Source of the DNA: Oceanobacillus sojae
GTDB lineage: Bacteria > Bacillota > Bacilli > Bacillales > Amphibacillaceae
Assembly (NCBI RefSeq): GCF_007991515.1
Contig: NZ_BJYM01000004.1
Coordinates: 62,001 to 126,000, forward strand
Direction of reading: 5' to 3'
Length of the DNA: 64,000 bases
A program made the position numbers and the translations under genes. Of the stretch, positions 46,326 through 56,185 are shown piece by piece; the stretch's first letter is position 1, and every line of letters begins with the position of its first letter. Under the pieces are notes generated by a model that searched no databases, was not told the origin of the DNA, and was given only the letters and a program-made list of their open reading frames with translations.

Positions 46326-47279
46326 TTAACGCGATTCACTTAATAGTGATTCTACTGTTCCTATTTTATAACCTTTTTCTTTGATACCGCTAATCATTTG
46401 CTCCAGACCACCTGTACTTGCTTGGGTCGGATGCATTAAAATCATCGCTCCAGGGTGGACATTGTTTTGTATGCGATTCACCACTACGGAAACAGACGGA
46501 TTCTTCCAATCAATCGTATCGACAGTCCATAGGATAGTTTCCATCTCCAGTTCAGCTGCTGTTTCCACCGTTTCGTCTTTGTAGCTTCCGCTTGGCGGCG
46601 CAAACCATACAGGCTGCTTTCCTGTTATTGTTTTTAAAATTTGATTTGTCTCTTCTATTTGTGTATAGGCATCATTTTTTTCCAGCATTGCCATATCTGG
46701 ATGATTATAGGCATGGTTACCGATTAAATGCCCTTCCTCTTCAATCATTTTAACCAGACTCGCATTATTTTGTGCCCATTTACCTTCAATAAAAAAAGTT
46801 GCCTTTACTTGATTATCTTTGAGAATTTGAAGCATTTCGGGAATATATTCCTCTCCCCAGGAAACATTAATTAAAAATGAAACCATTTTTTTATCTGGAT
46901 GTCCGCGATAAATTGGAGATGGCGGCAAATCTGTTAACAAGATATCAGGAGAGGTTTCATTAAAAACAAGTAAATCTTCGTCCCATTCATTTGCTTCTTT
47001 CATTTTTTTATAGGATTCTTTGACATTTACTTCCAGACCGTTTCTTCCAGGTGTTTTCTTCCAAACCTTATCAATGTAAGCATCCTGCGGCTTTTGTTCG
47101 TATGTCTCTTTTTTTTGTTCAATCTCCTTATACAGATCATCTTTTGTTGAGCTCATCTCTATTCCAGCTGGTTCAACCACTACAGAATCTGTTTGAAAAG
47201 GATTATATCGTATATCGAATACCGTAAAAATTAAAATTAGAAAAACTACTACATGTACATACTTAAAATATCGCTTCAT
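46326..47279 (-). CDS. ylxY: YlxY polysaccharide deacetylase-like protein with altered active site
   Basis: A 317-residue secreted or membrane-anchored protein with an N-terminal hydrophobic segment (about 7-22) and a NodB-type domain. The usual TFDDG catalytic motif reads LINVSWGEE, so the base aspartate pair is absent. The second zinc motif HAYNHPD and the DTIDW and LMHPT motifs are present. The same substitution is typical of YlxY proteins, so it may bind rather than deacetylate glycans. ATG behind GGGGAGGG; next to pnpA as in B. subtilis. Confidence 0.88.
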   Translation of the reverse strand: MKRYFKYVHVVVFLILIFTVFDIRYNPFQTDSVVVEPAGIEMSSTKDDLYKEIEQKKETYEQKPQDAYIDKVWKKTPGRNGLEVNVKESYKKMKEANEWDEDLLVFNETSPDILLTDLPPSPIYRGHPDKKMVSFLINVSWGEEYIPEMLQILKDNQVKATFFIEGKWAQNNASLVKMIEEEGHLIGNHAYNHPDMAMLEKNDAYTQIEETNQILKTITGKQPVWFAPPSGSYKDETVETAAELEMETILWTVDTIDWKNPSVSVVVNRIQNNVHPGAMILMHPTQASTGGLEQMISGIKEKGYKIGTVESLLSESR

Positions 47280-47432
47280 ATTTAATCCCTCCCCTTATCA
47301 TTTCTATGCTTGAGAGGGACAAGTATGCCTTTTTTTACAGTAATCTTTTGTATTGGATCATGATTGGATTTTAGCGGGGGAATAATCCAGGCCCCGGAAA
47401 AATGCTGCGCTGATTACACTATACCTTCGCTT

Positions 47433-47905
47433 ACTCAACTTTCGCACCCTAAAAAATAAATTTCTTATCATAGTGATAGGTGTTGATCGTTCCTTCTATC
47501 TATCTCTTGACAAAGCATAAACCCTATCTAGAAAGAAGGTAATGTGTGAGGCCACCGCTGCGGCGGACCGTTTTGCTTTCCTAGGGGCATGCTCTTCAGC
47601 TAACTTTTGCCAAGAAGAGCACTTGGCAAAAGTGGATCTTCAGATGATGCTATTCCCTCAGGAGTCAAAACGGTCCCCCTCCGCTAGAAGGATGTTCTAC
47701 ACTGTTTAATACAACTGACTAAATAGAAGTTAAATCAGATAAAACATTTTTCCTGATTCACGATAAAATATTCTGTTATGATTACTTTCTGTTCATGAAA
47801 GCTATTCCCGATATTTACTATCCATGCTGTATGGTGTGCCATAGTTTCAATTGCCAAATCAACCATTTGAAATGCTAAAATGATCTTTTCATCAAGCAAA
47901 AAAGC
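47433..47905. repeat. Truncated copy of the 34.7-35.6 kb element, opposite orientation
   Basis: Begins with the same end, ACTCAACTTTCGCACC (47433-47448), and matches the reverse complement of 35003-35560 almost throughout, including the TTGACAAxGCATAAAC, GCTGCGGCGGACCGTTTTG and GATCTTTTCATCAAGC segments. The central hairpin spans 47557-47676 (arms GGACCGTTTTG, loop AAGAGCA). It lacks the roughly 100-bp internal module and the other inverted end. Confidence 0.75.
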
Positions 47906-47968
47906 AAACGGGATAATGAATAACCATCATTTCTTTAATAATTCACTTTTTTTACCATAAACCTATTC

Positions 47969-48009
47969 ATAAAAAAAGAAACTGAACTAAAAAAATCAGC
48001 TTCTTTTTT
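47969..48009 (-). terminator. Terminator of pnpA
   Basis: On the minus strand AAAAAAGAAGCTGA pairs with TCAGTTTCTTTTTTT, loop TTTTTTTAGT. Confidence 0.85.
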
Positions 48010-48046
48010 GTGCAAAATATATAACCTAAAGTAAATTACTCTCTTA

Positions 48047-50161
48047 TTATGATTTAGCATTCTCTTTCTTTTCGTCTTGCAGAACTGCTTTTCTGGAAAG
48101 ATTGATTCTTCCCTGACGATCAATTTCTTTTACTTTCACCATAATTTGATCCCCAATAGATACAGCATCTTCGACTTTATTCGTACGCTCTTCTGCAAGC
48201 TCAGAAATATGAACCAGTCCATCTTTCCCTTTGAACAGTTCCACAAATGCACCAAATTTTTCAATACGTTTTACCGTACCAAGATATAATTGTCCAACTT
48301 CCACTTCCCGTACCAGATCTTCAATAATTTTCTTAGCTTTCTGGTTCATCTCATTATCAGTAGATGAAATAAAGACGTTGCCATCTTGTTCAATATCAAT
48401 CTTCACACCAGTTTCATCAATGATTTGATTGATTTGTTTTCCGCTTGGCCCAATGACATCACGAATTTTATCCGGATTAATTGTCATTGTTAAGATTTTT
48501 GGAGCGTATTCAGACAGCTCATCTTTTGGTTGCTGAATGGTTTGCAGCATGGAGTCAAGGATATGCATACGGCCTTTTTTCGCTTGCGTAAGTGCTTCTT
48601 CTAAGATTGCTCTTGATAAACCGTCAATTTTAATATCCATTTGCAGGGCTGTTACACCTTTTTCTGTTCCTGCTACTTTAAAGTCCATATCACCAAGTGC
48701 ATCCTCCATGCCTTGAATATCAGACAAAATCGTATAATCATCTCCAGATTTAACAAGTCCCATTGCAATACCTGCTACTGGTGCTTTAATTGGAACACCT
48801 GCGTCCATCATTGCTAATGTACTTGCACAGATACTCGCTTGAGAAGTAGAACCGTTGGATTCAAGAACTTCTGAAACAAGACGAATTGTATAAGGGAAAT
48901 CTTTTTCATTCGGCACTACTTTTTCAAGAGCACGCTCTCCCAGCGCGCCATGCCCAATCTCACGACGGCCAGGTCCGCGAATCGGCCCGGTTTCTCCTAC
49001 ACTATATTGCGGGAAGTTATAATGATGCATAAATCGTTTTGTTTCTTCTAAATCGAGTCCATCCAAAATCTGTACATCTCCAAGTGCTCCCAATGTACAA
49101 ATACTTAAAGCTTGAGTTTGTCCGCGCGTAAACAAGCCTGATCCATGTGTACGGGGAAGAACATGAATACGTGATGATAACGGACGGATTTCGTCCACTT
49201 TCCGGCCATCAGGACGTACTTTTTCTTTTGTAATCAAGCGGCGAACTTCTTCTTTCACAAGCTTATCTAATACAGATTTAACTTGTTTAATGGTTTCTTC
49301 TTCAGCCTCTTCCGCTTCATATTTTTCTACAATCTCTTGCTTAACAGCTTTTATTGCCTCATCACGGGCATGTTTTTCGACAACTTGAATCGCAGTCTTT
49401 AATTCATCTTTCGCTTCTGCTTCAACCTTTGCTACAAGCTCTTCACTCGTCTCTGAAATAACAACTTCAAATTTTTCTTTGCCGCATGCCTGTATAATCT
49501 CTTCCTGGAAAGCAACAAGACGTTTGATTTCTTCATGACCAAACATAATTGCCTCAAGCATAACATCTTCCGGTACTTCATCTGCACCAGCTTCAACCAT
49601 GTTGATTGCATCTTTTGTTCCAGCAACCGTTAAATCAATATCACTTTTTGCTTCTTGTTCAATGGTAGGATTAATGATTAGCTCGCCATTCACACGCCCG
49701 ACATGAACACCAGCAATCGGCTGTTCAAAAGGAATATCTGAAATACCTAAAGCAATCGATGAACCAATCATTGCTGCAATTTCTGAAGAACAATCCTGGT
49801 CCACACTCATTACTGTACTTATTACTTGTACCTCATTACGAAAGCCGTCGGGGAATAATGGACGGATTGGACGGTCAATTAGTCTGGAAGACAAGATCGC
49901 TTTCTCACTGGGACGTCCTTCACGTTTAATAAATCCTCCCGGTATCTTCCCTACCGCATACAATCTTTCTTCATAGTTCACTGTCAACGGAAAGAATGGT
50001 AAATCTTTTGGTTCTTTGGAGGCTGTTGCAACGGACAATACAGAGGTGTCTCCGTAATGTATCATACAGGCTCCATTTGCTTGTTTTGCCAGCTCTCCTA
50101 CTTCAACTGTAAATTTCTTTCCTGAAATCTCCGTAGAGAATAGCTTTTTTTCATCTGCCAT
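48047..50161 (-). CDS. pnpA: Polynucleotide phosphorylase
   Basis: A 704-residue exoribonuclease with two RNase PH domains (first near 10-140; second containing [15 protein letters not shown] and [19 protein letters not shown]), an alpha-helical linker, a KH domain ([19 protein letters not shown]) and an S1 domain ([19 protein letters not shown]). It degrades RNA 3' to 5' with phosphate. The start at 50161 (MADEKKLF) is preceded by AAAGGAG; the longer frame to 50227 is unsupported. Confidence 0.97.
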   Translation of the reverse strand: MADEKKLFSTEISGKKFTVEVGELAKQANGACMIHYGDTSVLSVATASKEPKDLPFFPLTVNYEERLYAVGKIPGGFIKREGRPSEKAILSSRLIDRPIRPLFPDGFRNEVQVISTVMSVDQDCSSEIAAMIGSSIALGISDIPFEQPIAGVHVGRVNGELIINPTIEQEAKSDIDLTVAGTKDAINMVEAGADEVPEDVMLEAIMFGHEEIKRLVAFQEEIIQACGKEKFEVVISETSEELVAKVEAEAKDELKTAIQVVEKHARDEAIKAVKQEIVEKYEAEEAEEETIKQVKSVLDKLVKEEVRRLITKEKVRPDGRKVDEIRPLSSRIHVLPRTHGSGLFTRGQTQALSICTLGALGDVQILDGLDLEETKRFMHHYNFPQYSVGETGPIRGPGRREIGHGALGERALEKVVPNEKDFPYTIRLVSEVLESNGSTSQASICASTLAMMDAGVPIKAPVAGIAMGLVKSGDDYTILSDIQGMEDALGDMDFKVAGTEKGVTALQMDIKIDGLSRAILEEALTQAKKGRMHILDSMLQTIQQPKDELSEYAPKILTMTINPDKIRDVIGPSGKQINQIIDETGVKIDIEQDGNVFISSTDNEMNQKAKKIIEDLVREVEVGQLYLGTVKRIEKFGAFVELFKGKDGLVHISELAEERTNKVEDAVSIGDQIMVKVKEIDRQGRINLSRKAVLQDEKKENAKS

Positions 50162-50429
50162 TAGTTTTGTTACTCCTTTCAAGGCTACAGCATTTAAAAT
50201 ATATATGTAGCACCTCATATAGTACAATTTTTCTTCTATATCTTATTTTTACAAAAGAATGTCTTTTTATAGCATAAACGATAGCCTGTCAGGAATCAAT
50301 CGCTACCTTATAGAGGATGTTCACGCATTGACATATTTATACCTGTTTCAGACCCTTATCAACCGTAAAAAACATCTAAGCCACGGATTTACAGCTTCAA
50401 ATGCTTCTTATTTGTTTAAAAAACATAAA

Positions 50430-50455
50430 AGAAAAAGCAGGATTGCTCCTGCTTT
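50430..50455 (-). terminator. Terminator of rpsO
   Basis: AAAGCAGG pairs with CCTGCTTT around AGCAAT on the minus strand and is followed by TTC and a T-rich tail. Confidence 0.85.
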
Positions 50456-50463
50456 TAACGTTA

Positions 50464-50733
50464 TTAACGACGTAAACCAAGTTTTTTGATTAATTCACGA
50501 TAACGAGTAACGTCTTTATTACGTAGGTAAGTTAATAAGTTACGGCGTTTACCTACCATTTTCAAAAGACCGCGACGTGAATGATGGTCTTTTTTATGTG
50601 TACGTAAATGTTCGTTTAATGCAGTGATTTCTGCAGTTAAGACAGCGATCTGAACCTCTGGAGATCCAGTATCTGTGTCATGAACCTTGTACTCATTAAT
50701 AATTTCGTTTTTACGTTCTTGTGTAATTGCCAT
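50464..50733 (-). CDS. rpsO: 30S ribosomal protein S15
   Basis: An 89-residue S15: [40 protein letters not shown] and [20 protein letters not shown]. It binds the 16S rRNA three-way junction early in 30S assembly. Normal length; GGAGGTG before the start. Downstream of ribF and upstream of pnpA, the usual order. Confidence 0.98.
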   Translation of the reverse strand: MAITQERKNEIINEYKVHDTDTGSPEVQIAVLTAEITALNEHLRTHKKDHHSRRGLLKMVGKRRNLLTYLRNKDVTRYRELIKKLGLRR

Positions 50734-50758
50734 AATGGCACCTCCAAAATAATATTTG

Positions 50759-50825
50759 TTATCCCCAGTCCCCTAGCATACGTCGGAGTTACGTGATGCC
50801 AAGCGATGGTTGTACAACTATAAGA
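50759..50825 (-). promoter_or_regulatory. Candidate structured rpsO leader
   Basis: Upstream of the S15 binding site the minus-strand RNA can form a hairpin with GCAT/ATGC and ACGT/ACGT arms (50800-50775), preceded by the palindrome GTTGTACAAC and followed by GGGGACTGGGG. S15 autoregulates by binding its own leader in several bacteria, including Bacillaceae. The assignment is by analogy. Confidence 0.35.
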
Positions 50826-50859
50826 ATAGCGTTTTTGAAGAAAAAAATCAAGTGTAAGT

Positions 50860-51801
50860 TTACCTATTTGCTAAATAAGCTCTAATTTCTTTCTCATCCT
50901 GCTGCATTTTTTCAATCAGAGCATCCTTCGAATCAAATTTTATTTCTTCTCTTGTGTAAGACAGCCATTCTATCGTTAATTCTTCCCCATATAAATCACC
51001 ATCAAAATCAAATAAGTACACCTCGACAGACATATCTTCCAGCTCTTCTGTAAATGTCGGATTCGTACCGATATTCGCCATTCCGCCATATATTTTATCC
51101 TTATGACGAACACGGGTCGCATATACCCCCTGTTTAGGCAGCAGGGCATCTTTGGATATAGACAGATTAGCAGTTGGATAACCCAGTTCACGCCCACGAC
51201 GTGCTCCTTTTACTACCAATCCAGTAGTAGCAAAGGGCCTTCCCAGCAGTTGCTCTGCCTGCTCCATATTTCCCGACGCTAATTCTGCTCTTATTCTGGT
51301 CGAGCTGACCTTTTCTTCATCCAAAGTAATTTTACCTATCGTTTCCCAGGTAAATAAATCCCTTGCATATTCCTGCATATCTGCCATTTTCCCTTGCCCT
51401 TTATGACCGAATGAGTAATCAAAGCCTGCCACAAGATGTTTAATATTTAATCCAATAATAAAGTGATCAATAAAGGCTTGGGGACTGAGCTTTGATAGTT
51501 CTTGGTTAAACCGGATAACATATAAACGGTCTACTTGAAGATCCTCTAATATCGCTTGCTTTTCAGAAGATATTGTTATGTATTTAACATGCTGTACGTC
51601 TTTTCTTAAAACAACTGAAGGATGCGGAAAAAAGGTAATGACAGCACTCTCCATGTTATTTTCCTGTGCTTTATTTACAGCCTGCCGAATAACCTCCTGA
51701 TGTCCTTTGTGAATCCCGTCAAAGAAGCCGATTGCACTGACGGTTTCCGGTAAGTTCTCCTTATGTAACGTATGCGGATAGGATAATTCCATTGTTTTCA
51801 T
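50860..51801 (-). CDS. ribF: Bifunctional riboflavin kinase/FAD synthetase
   Basis: A 313-residue enzyme. The N-terminal nucleotidyltransferase domain has GFFDGIHKGHQEVIRQA and the SSTRIR motif. The C-terminal riboflavin kinase domain has GRRGRELGYPTANLSI and GVYATRV. It converts riboflavin to FMN and FAD. It follows truB by 25 bp; the pair lies after the rbfA terminator. Also called ribC in B. subtilis. Confidence 0.95.
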   Translation of the reverse strand: MKTMELSYPHTLHKENLPETVSAIGFFDGIHKGHQEVIRQAVNKAQENNMESAVITFFPHPSVVLRKDVQHVKYITISSEKQAILEDLQVDRLYVIRFNQELSKLSPQAFIDHFIIGLNIKHLVAGFDYSFGHKGQGKMADMQEYARDLFTWETIGKITLDEEKVSSTRIRAELASGNMEQAEQLLGRPFATTGLVVKGARRGRELGYPTANLSISKDALLPKQGVYATRVRHKDKIYGGMANIGTNPTFTEELEDMSVEVYLFDFDGDLYGEELTIEWLSYTREEIKFDSKDALIEKMQQDEKEIRAYLANR

Positions 51802-51826
51802 CCTGCTACACCTGCACTTTCTCTCG

Positions 51827-52714
51827 TTAGAATACTCTTATTGGTTTAATTTGATCAGGTTTATCTGGGTGCTGCCCATAAATCGCCAGTACTTCTTCAT
51901 TATTTGTAAATACAAACGGATTATTTGTCTCGGGGGCTTCCGAAATAGATAGTTTTTGGCCATTCTTAATACGGGCCCTCAGCGCATCATCAACCTCTTG
52001 ATGAACTAAATGACTTAATCCTTCTAAAAGAGGGCTTAACAGCTTCTCTTGCTCATTATTATCTGCCGCCTCTTCTATCATAGCAAAAGTAACCGTATTT
52101 TTCTTGGAAAAACTACCGGTTTTTGTCCGTTCCAGTTTAAACATATGTGCCGGATACCCTAATTCCTTTCCAATGTCCACACATAATGTTCGGATATAGG
52201 TTCCCTTTGAACATTCTACGAATAGGTCAAAGGAGTTTTTGTCCTCATCTATCGCTAAGAGATGTATATCATGAATAAAAACTTCTCTTACCGGTCTTTC
52301 TACCTCTTCATTTGCTCTTGCGTATTCATAAAGCTTTTTTCCGTTTACTTTTACAGCGGAATACATTGGAGGGATTTGTGTGATAACCCCTTGAAATTTT
52401 TCTAAAACAGTCTCTATTTCAGCTTCTCCAGGCATATGTACAACTTCTTTTTGTGCAATAACATTCCCTGTCGCATCTTCTGTTTCCGTAGCTGATCCTA
52501 ACGCAACCGTCCCGATGTAGATTTTTTTCGTATCAGTAAGAAAAGGAACAATTTTCGTAGCACTGCCAATACAAATAGGTAGAACACCTTCAACTTCCGG
52601 ATCCAACGTCCCGGTATGCCCTACTTTTTTTGTATTAAAGTAGCGGCGGCATTTAGCTACACAATCAAAAGAAGTCATTCCTTTAGGCTTCCATAACGGC
52701 AGGATACCATTCAT
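51827..52714 (-). CDS. truB: tRNA pseudouridine-55 synthase
   Basis: A 295-residue enzyme with the catalytic aspartate in GHTGTLDPEVEGVLPICIG (Asp38) and KGTYIRTLCVDIG. It converts U55 to pseudouridine in the T-loop of tRNAs. Start at 52714 (MNGILPLWKPKG) behind AAAGGATGGGG; the frame extends upstream to 52747 without support. Confidence 0.95.
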   Translation of the reverse strand: MNGILPLWKPKGMTSFDCVAKCRRYFNTKKVGHTGTLDPEVEGVLPICIGSATKIVPFLTDTKKIYIGTVALGSATETEDATGNVIAQKEVVHMPGEAEIETVLEKFQGVITQIPPMYSAVKVNGKKLYEYARANEEVERPVREVFIHDIHLLAIDEDKNSFDLFVECSKGTYIRTLCVDIGKELGYPAHMFKLERTKTGSFSKKNTVTFAMIEEAADNNEQEKLLSPLLEGLSHLVHQEVDDALRARIKNGQKLSISEAPETNNPFVFTNNEEVLAIYGQHPDKPDQIKPIRVF

Positions 52715-52782
52715 TATTAATCCCCATCCTTTCTTAATGGAATACATTTTCTATATATGTGTTCGGGTTCTTTTCTTTATCC

Positions 52783-52826
52783 TAAAAAAACTGATCCTTG
52801 CCAGCAAGCAGAGGGATCAGTTTTTT
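52783..52826 (-). terminator. Terminator at the end of the nusA-infB operon
   Basis: On the minus strand AAAAAACTGATCCC pairs with GGATCAGTTTTTTT; it follows rbfA by a few bases. Confidence 0.85.
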
Positions 52827-52831
52827 CAAAG

Positions 52832-53173
52832 TCATTTATTCAGATCTCTTAAGATGGAGTCTATCCGGTTACCTTGTTCTATTGCTTCATCAAACTCAAA
52901 GGTAAGTTCAGGTGTTTTGCGCAAACGAATTCGCTTGCCAATTTCTGAACGGATAAATCCTTTTGCTTTTGCAAGTCCCAATAATGTTTCCTGCTTCTTC
53001 TTTTCATCACCTAATACAGAAATAAAAATTTTCGCCTGTTGCAGGTCACCAGTTACTTCCACATCGGTAACTGTTACAAAACCAACACGGGGATCTTTAA
53101 TTTTTCTGGATAAAATATCACCCAGCTCTTTTTTCATTTGCTCTGCAACTCGATGAGCTCTCAATTCTGACAT
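52832..53173 (-). CDS. rbfA: Ribosome-binding factor A
   Basis: A 113-residue KH-like protein: [20 protein letters not shown] and [19 protein letters not shown] are typical. It helps maturation of the 16S 5' end and cold adaptation. The start at 53173 is six bases after GAGGTG. Last gene of the rimP-nusA-infB operon. Confidence 0.95.
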   Translation of the reverse strand: MSELRAHRVAEQMKKELGDILSRKIKDPRVGFVTVTDVEVTGDLQQAKIFISVLGDEKKKQETLLGLAKAKGFIRSEIGKRIRLRKTPELTFEFDEAIEQGNRIDSILRDLNK

Positions 53174-53206
53174 TAATCTCACCTCACATAGCTCTATGCA
53201 TTTTCG

Positions 53207-53485
53207 TTATAATCGTTCTATATTTGTTATTGTTCTCTCTAGTTCAGAAAAAGAATCTATTGTTTTTAAAGCCTGTTGTATTACTTTTTCAGCATGCACA
53301 TAATCGGTGGAAATGATAACAATCCCTAATTTGGTTCGTTGCCACATATCATGAAAGTCAAGCTCTGTAACTGAAACATTAAAAGACTGACGCAGCTTAT
53401 TGATCATTCGCTTTAAAACAGATCGTTTCTCTTTTAACGAATTCCCTTCATACAACATACATTCTACTTCTGCATAGAGAATCAT
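53207..53485 (-). CDS. ylxP: YlxP family protein (DUF503)
   Basis: A 92-residue protein, [20 protein letters not shown] and [20 protein letters not shown], the DUF503 pattern with a ferredoxin-like fold. Function unknown; reported in translation-factor operons of most Firmicutes. It overlaps infB by 4 bp. Confidence 0.92.
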   Translation of the reverse strand: MILYAEVECMLYEGNSLKEKRSVLKRMINKLRQSFNVSVTELDFHDMWQRTKLGIVIISTDYVHAEKVIQQALKTIDSFSELERTITNIERL

Positions 53486-55581
53486 TTTCGTTCGATTTCT
53501 TCCATTACATAGGCTTCAATAATGTCGCCCTCTTTAATATCATTGAAGTTTGTTAATGTGATACCACATTCATAGTTTTGCTGTACTTCTTTTACATCGT
53601 CTTTAAAGCGTCTCAATGCCTGTAATTCCCCTTCATAAAGAACTACTCCATCACGAATCAGGCGAACACTGGAATCTCTGGTAATTTTACCGTCTGTTAC
53701 ATAGCTTCCGGCGATAGTACCAATACGTGACACTTTAAATGTTTCACGAACCTCCGCTTGACCAATCACTTTTTCTTCGTATTCTGGATCAAGCAGACCT
53801 TTCATTGCAGCTTCAATTTCTTCAATCGCACTGTAAATAACACGGTGCAGACGTAAATCAATTTTTTCAGATTCTGCAGCTCTTTTTGCATTGACGTCAG
53901 GACGAACATTGAAGCCAATAACAATCGCATTCGATGCTGAAGCTAAGATAATATCAGATTCAGTAATCGCTCCTACACCTGTATGAATGATTTTAACATT
54001 AACGCCTTCTACTTCTATCTTACGTAGAGAAGCAGCTAATGCTTCAACAGATCCTTGTACATCCGCTTTTACAATAATATTTAATTCTTTCATTTCACCT
54101 TGCTTAATTTTTTCAAATAAATCATCTAAGCTTACTGTTGATTGCCCGCCACGATTCTCATCAATTCGTTTTTGTTGACGTGCAATACCAATTTGACGCG
54201 CCTTTTTCTCATCAGCAAACGCAAGGAATTGGTCGCCTGCCTGAGGTACATCTTGTAAACCGGTAATTTCAACTGGCGCAGATGGTCCAACTTGATTCAC
54301 ACGTTGTCCTACATCATTTACCATTGCCCGAACTTTACCATACGTACTTCCGACAACGAGCGGATCTCCTACATGCAAGGTACCATTTTGAACAAGCAGT
54401 GTTGCAACAGATCCTCTGCCTTTATCTAATTGTGCATCAATCACTGTACCGAAAGCTCTGGCATCCGGGTTTGCTTTTAATTCTTCTACCTCTGCAACTA
54501 ATAAAATCATTTCCAGCAGGTCGTCAATACCTTCTCCTTTAATCGCTGCAAGGTTAACAAAGATAGTACTTCCACCCCAATCTTCAGGGATCAATTCATG
54601 CTCTGTCAGTTCCTGCATCACACGGTCCGGATTAGCGCCTTCTTTATCCATTTTATTGACTGCTACAATAATTGGTACTTCAGCAGCTTTTGCATGGTTA
54701 ATAGCTTCAATTGTCTGCGGCATTACGCCATCATCTGCAGCAACAACTAAAATAGCAATATCTGTTACCTGCGCGCCACGGGAACGCATACTTGTAAACG
54801 CTGCGTGACCCGGTGTATCTAAGAATGTAATTTTCTTACCTTCATTTTCAACTTGGTAAGCTCCGATATGCTGTGTAATTCCGCCAGCCTCGCCAGCAGT
54901 AACTTTTGTATGGCGAATAGCATCTAATAATGTTGTTTTCCCGTGGTCAACATGTCCCATAATGGTAACAACAGCCGGACGCTCTTGCAACTTGTCACTA
55001 TCATCTTCTTCAATATATTTATCAAGGTCAGTATCTTCTAAAATAATTTCTTTTTCAACCTCGACATTAAATTCATCACAAATTAACTCTACAGCATCAT
55101 CTTCAAGGTCTTGGTTTTTTGTAGCCATAATACCCATAAACATTAATTTCTTGATGATTTCTGCAGGTTCCTTATGAAGTTTTTCTGCTAAATCCTGTAC
55201 GGTCAATATACCGTGGTACGTAATTTTACTTGGAGTCTCTTTCACTAATGACTGCTCCTTTTGTGGTTTATGTTGTTTACCTTTATTAGAGGTTTTTTGT
55301 TTTTTATTTTTCGAGTTATCTTTTTTAGTATTCCGATTTGTATCTGGTTTATTTACTGCATTTTTGTTCTTTTGTTGTTTGTTTTGATTTACTTGATCAT
55401 TTTTCTTTTTATCCTGTTTTGGCTGCGGATTAAATTTTTCATCCAATTGTTTAATTTCATTATCGGAAATCGTAGACATATGATTGGAAACATCTACATT
55501 CTTTTCTTTCAAAAATTGAATGACTTCTTTACTTGCCACATTATTTTTCTTTGCGTATTCATATACACGTATTTTGCTCAT
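53482..55581 (-). CDS. infB: Translation initiation factor IF-2
   Basis: A 699-residue GTPase. The N-terminal IF2N helix ([20 protein letters not shown]) is followed by a Lys/Asn/Gln-rich linker (about 48-110) and a second IF2N motif. The G domain has [12 protein letters not shown] near 207, [11 protein letters not shown] and NKMD. Domains II-IV follow. It places initiator tRNA on the 30S subunit. Normal length. Confidence 0.97.
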   Translation of the reverse strand: MSKIRVYEYAKKNNVASKEVIQFLKEKNVDVSNHMSTISDNEIKQLDEKFNPQPKQDKKKNDQVNQNKQQKNKNAVNKPDTNRNTKKDNSKNKKQKTSNKGKQHKPQKEQSLVKETPSKITYHGILTVQDLAEKLHKEPAEIIKKLMFMGIMATKNQDLEDDAVELICDEFNVEVEKEIILEDTDLDKYIEEDDSDKLQERPAVVTIMGHVDHGKTTLLDAIRHTKVTAGEAGGITQHIGAYQVENEGKKITFLDTPGHAAFTSMRSRGAQVTDIAILVVAADDGVMPQTIEAINHAKAAEVPIIVAVNKMDKEGANPDRVMQELTEHELIPEDWGGSTIFVNLAAIKGEGIDDLLEMILLVAEVEELKANPDARAFGTVIDAQLDKGRGSVATLLVQNGTLHVGDPLVVGSTYGKVRAMVNDVGQRVNQVGPSAPVEITGLQDVPQAGDQFLAFADEKKARQIGIARQQKRIDENRGGQSTVSLDDLFEKIKQGEMKELNIIVKADVQGSVEALAASLRKIEVEGVNVKIIHTGVGAITESDIILASASNAIVIGFNVRPDVNAKRAAESEKIDLRLHRVIYSAIEEIEAAMKGLLDPEYEEKVIGQAEVRETFKVSRIGTIAGSYVTDGKITRDSSVRLIRDGVVLYEGELQALRRFKDDVKEVQQNYECGITLTNFNDIKEGDIIEAYVMEEIERK

Positions 55582-55601
55582 ACATTCACCCCCGGATTTA
55601 T

Positions 55602-55901
55602 TTATCCAACTAGAGTAAGGAGTTTTTTTGCAAAGCCTGAATCTAGTATTGCTATAGCTACACGCTGCTCTTTCCCAATTGCCTGCGATAAGATATCCCG
55701 GTTATCAACAAATCGATATGGAATATTGTACGAGGTACATTTATCCGAAAGTTTCTTTTTTGTTTGCGGTCCAATATCTTCTGCCAATAAAACAAGCTTT
55801 GCACGACCTTTGCGAATATCCTTTATAATTGTATCTTCTCCTGTTGAGCATTTTCTTGCTCTGACAGCGAGACCAATGATGTTCAAATAATTAGGATTCA
55901 T
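55602..55901 (-). CDS. ylxQ: L7Ae-family RNA-binding protein YlxQ
   Basis: A 99-residue protein of the L7Ae/L30e/S12e family: [20 protein letters not shown] and [20 protein letters not shown]. YlxQ-type proteins bind K-turn RNA. It begins one base after ylxR and precedes infB, the standard order. Confidence 0.93.
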   Translation of the reverse strand: MNPNYLNIIGLAVRARKCSTGEDTIIKDIRKGRAKLVLLAEDIGPQTKKKLSDKCTSYNIPYRFVDNRDILSQAIGKEQRVAIAILDSGFAKKLLTLVG

Positions 55902-55902
55902 G

Positions 55903-56172
55903 TCAATCTCCCTCTACTAAAGCTTCTAACTCATCGTAGATTGTTGGACTTACTTCTGCGTTCAATATTTTGTTAAGCGCATTGGTTTTCCGAGCCTGTT
56001 CAATGACAGACTTATTCTTGGAAAGGTAAGCTCCGCGTCCATTTTTCTTACCAGTTACATCAACGGACACTTCTCCTTCTTTATTCCTCACAATGCGGAT
56101 CAATTCTTTTTTAGGCTTCATTTCATTTGTAATAACACATTTTCTTTCTGGTATTTTTTTCTTCTTAGCCAA
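55903..56172 (-). CDS. ylxR: YlxR family RNA-binding protein (DUF448)
   Basis: An 89-residue protein: RKCVITNEMKPKKELIRIV and GKKNGRGAYLSKNKSVIEQA are the family signature. TTG start at 56172 behind AAGGAGG, giving MAKKKKIPERK. YlxR (RnpM) binds and modulates RNase P RNA in B. subtilis. Sits between nusA and ylxQ. Confidence 0.93.
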   Translation of the reverse strand: MAKKKKIPERKCVITNEMKPKKELIRIVRNKEGEVSVDVTGKKNGRGAYLSKNKSVIEQARKTNALNKILNAEVSPTIYDELEALVEGD

Positions 56173-56185
56173 GTGAAATACCTCC

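Noticed and set aside
50228-50430. Possible small gene between pnpA and rpsO (76-codon frame at 50259-50489)
   Set aside because: It runs through the rpsO terminator on the opposite strand and has no binding site.
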